11,357 nucleotides of DNA from Thiobacillus sp. (GTDB taxonomy: Bacteria > Pseudomonadota > Gammaproteobacteria > Burkholderiales > Thiobacillaceae), in the NCBI GenBank assembly GCA_018780025.1, contig JADMKH010000102.1:1-11357 (forward strand). The letters are read 5' to 3'. The first letter of the stretch is position 1, and every line of letters begins with the position of its first letter. Both the position numbers and the translations under genes were made by a program. Below are positions 7,256-11,357 of the stretch, piece after piece. The notes beneath the pieces were generated by a model. The model saw only the letters and a list, made by a program, of their open reading frames with translations, made no database searches and was not told the DNA's origin.

Positions 7256-7260
7256 CGTAT

Positions 7261-8169
7261 TCATGGCCTCCGTAATAGCCACAACATCAGCGGCACGCCG
7301 AGCAGGGCGGTCAACACCCCCACCGGCAGTTCACGCGGGGCGATCACGGTGCGTGCCAGCGCATCGGCCAGCACCAGCAGGCTGCCGCCGGCCAGTGCGC
7401 AGGCGGGGAGCAGGGTGCGGTGGCCTGAGAGCCCCAGTTTTCTCAACGCATGCGGCACCATTAGGCCGACGAAGCCGATGCTGCCGGCCTGCGCCACGAC
7501 CAGGGAGGTGCAGGCACCGGCCAGGATGAATAGCATCCAGCGGGTGGGCGCGACGGCGATGCCGAGGGAGGCGGCTTTCAGCGGGGCGAGTTGCAGCACG
7601 TCGAGCCGTCCGGCCAGCGCCAGCGCCGCCGCGGTTGCCAGAATCAATGCCGCCCACAGCAACGCGGGCTGGGCGGTCCATGCCAGATCGCCCATCAAAA
7701 AGAATAGCATGCCCGGCAGGCGCTCGGCCGGGGTGACGCTCAACACCAGCGCGATCAAGGCACCGAAACCGGCTGCCAGCATTACGCCGGCGAGTAGCAG
7801 CGGGGTGTGGTCGCGCGCTAGCAGGCGGCCCCCCAGCGCAGCAGCGAGTGACAGCGCCAACAGGCTGCCGGCAAAGGCGAGTGCGGATATCCACGGCCAC
7901 GCCAATCCGGCAGCCATGCCGAGCAGGGCCAGCAGGCCGGCGCCACCAGAGACACCCAGCAGATAGGGTTCAGCCAGCGGATTGCGGAACAGCGTCTGCA
8001 TCAATGCACCCGCCAGTGCCAGCAAGCCGCCGCAGGCAAACGCGGCGGCTACGCGCGGCCCGCGCAGTTCGGTGAGAATCTGCATGGCCAGTTCGCGATC
8101 GTCGGGCAGCGCCCCGGCCATCAGGCCGAGCGCAATGGCCAGCGGTGCCGTCAGCCCGAGCAGCAACAA
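7261..8169 (-). CDS. FecCD/BtuC-type ABC importer permease
   Basis: This is the inner-membrane permease of a vitamin B12 or ferric-siderophore importer (302 aa from TTG 8169), hydrophobic throughout with about nine or ten membrane segments. Family signatures: LRGPRVAAAFACGGLLALAG near 34-53, MQTLFRNPLAEPYLLGVSGG (about 57-76), GSIGFVGLMVPHALRKLG (the coupling helix that contacts the ATPase) and PRELPVGVLTALLGVP near the end. The start is unclear: no ATG is in frame, and TTG 8169 (no ribosome-binding site) gives a slightly short N-terminus. A CTG at 8185-8187, 5 bp after a GTAGGG, would add SPYSKL and restore the usual length. It follows the cyclophilin gene closely and may be co-transcribed. 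The expected next gene, its ATPase, is 5.6 kb away at 850-1656. Confidence 0.88.
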   Translation of the reverse strand: MLLLGLTAPLAIALGLMAGALPDDRELAMQILTELRGPRVAAAFACGGLLALAGALMQTLFRNPLAEPYLLGVSGGAGLLALLGMAAGLAWPWISALAFAGSLLALSLAAALGGRLLARDHTPLLLAGVMLAAGFGALIALVLSVTPAERLPGMLFFLMGDLAWTAQPALLWAALILATAAALALAGRLDVLQLAPLKAASLGIAVAPTRWMLFILAGACTSLVVAQAGSIGFVGLMVPHALRKLGLSGHRTLLPACALAGGSLLVLADALARTVIAPRELPVGVLTALLGVPLMLWLLRRP

Positions 8170-8195
8170 TTTGGAATAGGGAGACAGATGGCGCC

Positions 8196-8879
8196 CTACT
8201 GCTTTTTGTTGTTGCCGGGTTCGGGCTGCGCCGTGGCAGATTGCGCTGTCTCGGGCAGCAGGGTGACGCGCTGCATCACGATCGGTTCGACGGGAACATC
8301 GCCATGCGGGCCGCGGTTGCCGCGTGGCACCGCGACGATGGCATCGACCACGTCCATGCCGTCGATCACCTGGCCGAACACGGCGTAGCCCCAGCCTTCG
8401 AAGCTCTTGCCGCGATGGTTGAGGAAAGCGTTGTCGGCGACGTTGATGAAGAACTGCGAACTGGCCGAATGCGGTTCGCCGGTGCGTGCCATCGCCAGGG
8501 TGCCGCGCAGGTTTTTCAGGCCATTGTCGGCTTCGTTCTGGATCGGTGCATTCTTGGGTTTCTCGGTCATGTCGGGCGTCATGCCGCCGGTCTGGATCAT
8601 GAAGCCGGGGATGACGCGATGAAATATCAGGCCATCGTAAAAACCGGTCTTCACATAATTAATGAAGTTTCCCGCCGATTGCGGCGCCTGAGCGGGGAAG
8701 ATTTCAACCGTGATGTTGCCTTTGCTGGTTTCGATCAGCACGCGCGGGTTGGCCGGCTGGCCGACGGTCGGGGCGGTGGAAATCCCTTGCTTGCCGGGTT
8801 CGCTGGCACCGCAACCGGAGATGCCCAGCATGAGCACGCCAATCAGCAGCGGGGTGGAAAACAGGGAAAAACGGGTCAT
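8196..8879 (-). CDS. Lipoprotein cyclophilin-type peptidyl-prolyl isomerase
   Basis: This enzyme catalyses cis-trans isomerisation of proline peptide bonds (227 aa). The N-terminus MTRFSLFSTPLLIGVLMLGI is followed by ISGC, a lipobox with the lipidated cysteine at position 23, so the protein is expected to be membrane-anchored and to act in the periplasm. The cyclophilin domain spans about residues 45-210: FHRVIPGFMIQTGG (with the catalytic arginine of the FHRV motif), GTLAMARTGEPHSASSQFFI and FGQVIDGMDVVDAI. The tail is a short polar stretch ending NNKKQ. GGAG lies about nine bases before the ATG, and a candidate promoter lies at 8910-8937. The permease gene begins 26 bp or less downstream. 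Confidence 0.93.
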   Translation of the reverse strand: MTRFSLFSTPLLIGVLMLGISGCGASEPGKQGISTAPTVGQPANPRVLIETSKGNITVEIFPAQAPQSAGNFINYVKTGFYDGLIFHRVIPGFMIQTGGMTPDMTEKPKNAPIQNEADNGLKNLRGTLAMARTGEPHSASSQFFINVADNAFLNHRGKSFEGWGYAVFGQVIDGMDVVDAIVAVPRGNRGPHGDVPVEPIVMQRVTLLPETAQSATAQPEPGNNKKQ

Positions 8880-8909
8880 GGGAAACGCTCCGGATTTGAG
8901 GGTGGGGAG

Positions 8910-8937
8910 AGTGTAATGGCGGGCGCAGCTGGCTCAA
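8910..8937 (-). promoter_or_regulatory. Candidate sigma-70 promoter for the cyclophilin gene
   Basis: On the minus strand, TTGAGC (8932-8937) and TACACT (8910-8915) are separated by 16 bp. They lie 31 bp before the ATG, inside the only real gap (8880-8962) between the thiol oxidoreductase and the cyclophilin gene. It may also drive the permease gene downstream. Confidence 0.45.
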
Positions 8938-8962
8938 AGGATGGGCTTGTTGCGCCGGGGAG

Positions 8963-9592
8963 TCAGGATTTCGCTTGCAGGCTAAGGTCGATCGCCTCGC
9001 GCACGGTTTCCAGCGGCAGGCAACCGTTGCTGATGGGGTGCAATTGCATATCCCGTTGCATGATCAAGGTGGGGAATCCCTTGATACCTGCTTTTCGTGC
9101 CTGCTGAAAATGCGCCTGCGTTTTGGCACGTGCCGCGTCACTGTTAAACAGGTCCAGAAAAGCGGTGCCATCCACGCCGAGTACGGTTGCAAGTTCGGCC
9201 AGAACCGCGGCCTGTGTTATATCGCGACCCTGCGCATAAAACGCGTGTTGAATTGCCTGGAACTGCGGAAAAACCAGCTTGGGTTCAATCGCACCGATTG
9301 CGACCACGGCGCGGCTGGCCGGCTCGGTGTCGTACACAAAACCATCGGGCAGTGCACCTTCAAATTTGAAGGGTTGCGCGGTGCGGGTGTGCACGGCGTG
9401 CCAGTGGTGCAGGATGTCTTCGCGCGCCGCCGGCGTCATGGGCGTGGTTTCGCCCGGCCTCAGGCCGCCCAGCACCAGTGCGATTTTCATCCGGTCGCGG
9501 TATTCGTCGCGCAGCACGTCGATGGCGGGCGAAAAGCCCCAGCACCATGAACACATGGGATCGGCAAAGTACCAGAGAATGGGCGTGCTCAT
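8963..9592 (-). CDS. DsbA family (FrnE-like) thiol oxidoreductase
   Basis: This is a thioredoxin-fold protein with an inserted helical domain (209 aa). The active site is CSWC near residue 14 (FADPMCSWCWGFSP), and the cis-proline loop is GIKGFPTLIM. There is no signal peptide, so it probably works in the cytoplasm, unlike classical DsbA; FrnE-like proteins are linked to redox protection. ATG 9592 is chosen because AGGAGC lies six bases upstream and the domain begins at once. A longer frame from 9775 would overlap ccoS and is not credible. It lies 49 bp downstream of ccoS on the same strand, so it may be read with the cco genes. A role in copper or cytochrome oxidase assembly is possible but not shown by sequence. 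Confidence 0.88.
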   Translation of the reverse strand: MSTPILWYFADPMCSWCWGFSPAIDVLRDEYRDRMKIALVLGGLRPGETTPMTPAAREDILHHWHAVHTRTAQPFKFEGALPDGFVYDTEPASRAVVAIGAIEPKLVFPQFQAIQHAFYAQGRDITQAAVLAELATVLGVDGTAFLDLFNSDAARAKTQAHFQQARKAGIKGFPTLIMQRDMQLHPISNGCLPLETVREAIDLSLQAKS

Positions 9593-9641
9593 GTTGTAGC
9601 TCCTGTGCTGTCCGCCAGAAATAAAGGATACGCGAACGCCG

Positions 9642-9827
9642 TTATTTGGCGTCCTCATGCTGCGCGTTATCGCTGGACTTGAGGGGCTTGTCGTCGTCCA
9701 TGAGGATGCTGTGCGCAGGGCCTTCGAGGTCGTCGAACTGGCCGCTTTTTGCGGCCCACAGCATGACCCAGGCAATGATGCCGACGAGGACGAGGCTTAA
9801 CGGAATGAGCAGCAGCAGGATATCCAC
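9642..9827 (-). CDS. ccoS: cbb3-type cytochrome oxidase assembly protein CcoS
   Basis: This is a small single-pass membrane protein (61 aa) needed for maturation of the haem-copper centre of cbb3 cytochrome c oxidase. The N-terminus is one hydrophobic helix (MDILLLLIPLSLVLVGIIAW), followed by the hallmark FWAVKSGQFDDLEGPA-type stretch, here LWAAKSGQFDDLEGPAHSIL (24-43). A charged tail ends in HEDAK. The start is GTG 9825-9827, two bases after the ccoI stop (TAG 9830-9832), so translation is probably coupled. There is no separate Shine-Dalgarno. A longer upstream start would place residues unlike CcoS inside ccoI. Confidence 0.94.
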   Translation of the reverse strand: MDILLLLIPLSLVLVGIIAWVMLWAAKSGQFDDLEGPAHSILMDDDKPLKSSDNAQHEDAK

Positions 9828-9829
9828 GG

Positions 9830-11357
9830 CTAGCGGCGGGTTGCGTGGGCGGGGCGCGCTTCGGTCGATGCGCCGTCGTCGCGGCCTTGCTTGAAATCGG
9901 ACAGCCGCAACGCGTTCAGCACCACCAGCAGTGAACTGGACGACATGCCGATGCCGGCGATCCACGGGGTGACGTAGCCGAGCGCGGCGGCGGGGATGGC
10001 GATGAGGTTGTAGCCCAGCGCCCAGCCCAGATTCTGGCGAATGATCTTCTGGGTTTTGCGGGCGAGCGCGATGCCGTCTGCAAGCGTGGCGAGGCGGCCA
10101 CCAAGCATGACCATGTCGGCGGCCGCCTGCGCCACGTCGGCACCTTCGCCCATGGCAATGGATATCTGCGCGCCGGCCAGTACCGGCGCATCGTTGATGC
10201 CGTCGCCCACCATGGCGACGATACGGCCTTCTGCCTGTAGCGCCTTGACGTAAGCGAGCTTGTCTTCCGGCAGTGCACCGGCGCGCCAGTCGGCCATGCC
10301 GAGTTGCTGTGCCGTTGCTTTTACTGCCGCTTCGCCATCTCCGGATAAAAGATGCAGGCGCAGCCCCAGTGCTCGCAGGGCGGTGAGTGAGGCGGCGGCA
10401 TCAGGTCGGGGTGAATCGGCCAACGCAAACCAGGCGATCAATCCGGATTCGTCAGCCAGCGCGACCCAACTCGATCCGCCATCTTGTTCCGGCGGCGCGG
10501 GGGTCGATTCGCTGCGCGAAGCAAAGCGCGGCGAACCGATGCGGTAGGTGTGTCCTTCGATTACGCCTTCAACGCCGCGCCCGGGCGTGTTCCGAATCTG
10601 GCTGGCGTTGCATGTTGAGGTGCCGGCCACACTCAGTGCCCGCGCAATCGGATGCTCGGAGCCTGCCTCAAGTGCAGCAGCCAATGCACGGACTTCGGAT
10701 TCGTTGCGTGAACCCAGTGGCACCACGCGACGCACGCTCAATTGTCCGTGAGTAAGGGTGCCGGTCTTGTCGAATACCAGGTCGGTCGCGCGTGCCAGCG
10801 TTTCCAGTGCGTGGCCGCGCGTGGTCAAGAGGCCCAGCCGGGTGAGCCGGCCGGTTCCGGTGGTGAGCGCGGCGGGGGTGGCCAGCCCGAGCGCGCAGGG
10901 GCAGGTGACGACCAGAATCGACACCACGATCCACAGCACTTTCGACGGATCGATGGCGTACCAGACGAAACCGACTATCGTGGTGATGATCAGCAGCAGG
11001 CCGACGAACCAGGCGGCGGCACGGTCGGCCAGCTGGCCGATGCGCGGCTTTTCGCTTTGCGCGCGGTCGAGCAGGCGCACGATGGAAGCCAGCCGCGTAT
11101 CGGCGCCGAGTTTTTCTACCCGCACCACCAACGGGCTGGCCTGATTGAGGCTGCCGCCCACCACCCGCGATTGCACGATCTTGGACACCGGCAGCGATTC
11201 GCCGGTGAGCATCGCTTCGCTCACCGCGCTGTGGCCGTCGACCACCACGCCGTCGGCGGGCAGCGTCTCGCCGGGACGCACCAGCACATGCTCGCCCACC
11301 GCCAGCCGCGCCACCGGCACCTGTTCCTCGTCGCGCGCCGGCCAGTTGGGCAGCCGC
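9830..11357 (-). CDS. ccoI: CcoI/FixI-type copper P-type ATPase (5' end outside window)
   Basis: This P1B-type ATPase supplies copper for cbb3 oxidase assembly. The frame stays open to the right edge, so the N-terminal metal-binding domain and first membrane helices are missing; 508 residues are visible. They show the actuator motif MLTGESLPVS (about 49-58), the metal-binding membrane motif TCPCALGLATPAAL (CPC at 10895-10903), the phosphorylation site DKTGTLTHG (D in the codon at 10769-10771), SEHPIARAL (HP of the nucleotide-binding domain), GDGINDAPVLAGAQISIAMG, and a C-terminal helix pair with MSSSSLLVVLNALRL. Direct linkage to ccoS and the CPC motif favour CcoI over a CopA copper exporter. 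Codons continue upstream of GTG 11320 (reading RLPNWPARDEEQ), so that codon is internal and not a start. Confidence 0.93.
   Translation of the reverse strand, partial: RLPNWPARDEEQVPVARLAVGEHVLVRPGETLPADGVVVDGHSAVSEAMLTGESLPVSKIVQSRVVGGSLNQASPLVVRVEKLGADTRLASIVRLLDRAQSEKPRIGQLADRAAAWFVGLLLIITTIVGFVWYAIDPSKVLWIVVSILVVTCPCALGLATPAALTTGTGRLTRLGLLTTRGHALETLARATDLVFDKTGTLTHGQLSVRRVVPLGSRNESEVRALAAALEAGSEHPIARALSVAGTSTCNASQIRNTPGRGVEGVIEGHTYRIGSPRFASRSESTPAPPEQDGGSSWVALADESGLIAWFALADSPRPDAAASLTALRALGLRLHLLSGDGEAAVKATAQQLGMADWRAGALPEDKLAYVKALQAEGRIVAMVGDGINDAPVLAGAQISIAMGEGADVAQAAADMVMLGGRLATLADGIALARKTQKIIRQNLGWALGYNLIAIPAAALGYVTPWIAGIGMSSSSLLVVLNALRLSDFKQGRDDGASTEARPAHATRR

Noticed and set aside
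4802..7282. 826-codon open frame on the minus strand opposite the helicase
   Set aside because: It mirrors the helicase codons in GC-rich DNA, shows no domain motif and has low-complexity Q/R/H-rich translation. The plus strand carries all SNF2 motifs.
7218..7966. C-terminal extension of the helicase frame
   Set aside because: It is a product of the frameshift at about 7140. The sequence is antisense to the permease gene and reads as S/A/P/R-rich filler.
8145..9107. 320-codon plus-strand frame opposite the cyclophilin gene
   Set aside because: It is antisense to the well-supported cyclophilin and permease genes and has no motif.
9828..9965. Longer upstream start for ccoS
   Set aside because: The added residues are R-rich antisense-like sequence within the ccoI coding region. 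GTG 9827 gives an exact CcoS N-terminus.

Overview
The window is GC-rich and reads as a betaproteobacterial chromosome, probably from the Gallionellales/Nitrosomonadales/Thiobacillus-like groups. This is inferred from the ccoI-ccoS pair, the pcnB type and the GTAG-headed REP sequences. No taxonomic marker gene is present, so the assignment is soft. Two blocks of minus-strand housekeeping genes flank an accessory block carried on the plus strand.

Right block (about 7261-11357, all minus strand, transcription right to left): the C-terminal two thirds of a CcoI/FixI-type copper P-type ATPase, running off the right edge; ccoS, 2 bp downstream (cbb3 oxidase assembly); a cytoplasmic DsbA-family (FrnE-like) thiol oxidoreductase; a lipoprotein cyclophilin with its own candidate promoter; and a FecCD/BtuC-type ABC permease just behind it. 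Left block (1-1656, minus strand): a FecE/BtuD-type ABC ATPase, then pcnB (poly(A) polymerase), which runs off the left edge. The permease and the ATPase look like the two halves of one vitamin B12/siderophore-type importer, but 5.6 kb now separates them.

Middle block (about 1657-7260, plus-strand genes): an AbiEi/AbiEii type IV toxin-antitoxin pair with a 4-bp ATGA overlap. Next comes the remnant of a third cistron, a DEDDh (DnaQ-like) exonuclease that starts inside the end of abiEii, appears frameshifted, and is cut off after about 30 recognisable residues. A REPIN follows: two inverted GTAG-headed REP hairpins inside a larger imperfect palindrome. After it come about 170 bp of unassigned sequence, then a SWIM-zinc-finger SNF2 helicase of about 1,095 residues with two lesions: an in-frame amber codon just after the SWIM motif and a -2/+1 frameshift near the C-terminus. 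At the helicase stop an ATGA overlap opens a signal-peptide-like reading frame that runs directly into the 3' end of the permease gene, so a junction probably lies near 7230-7262.

Overall, a partly decayed, defence-island-like segment seems to have split a cobalamin/iron importer operon. I see no wholly new intact system. The most informative signals are the operon split with its junction, the abiE-exonuclease third gene, the REPIN, and the two lesions in an otherwise well-preserved helicase. No tRNA, rRNA, CRISPR array or complete insertion sequence was seen.
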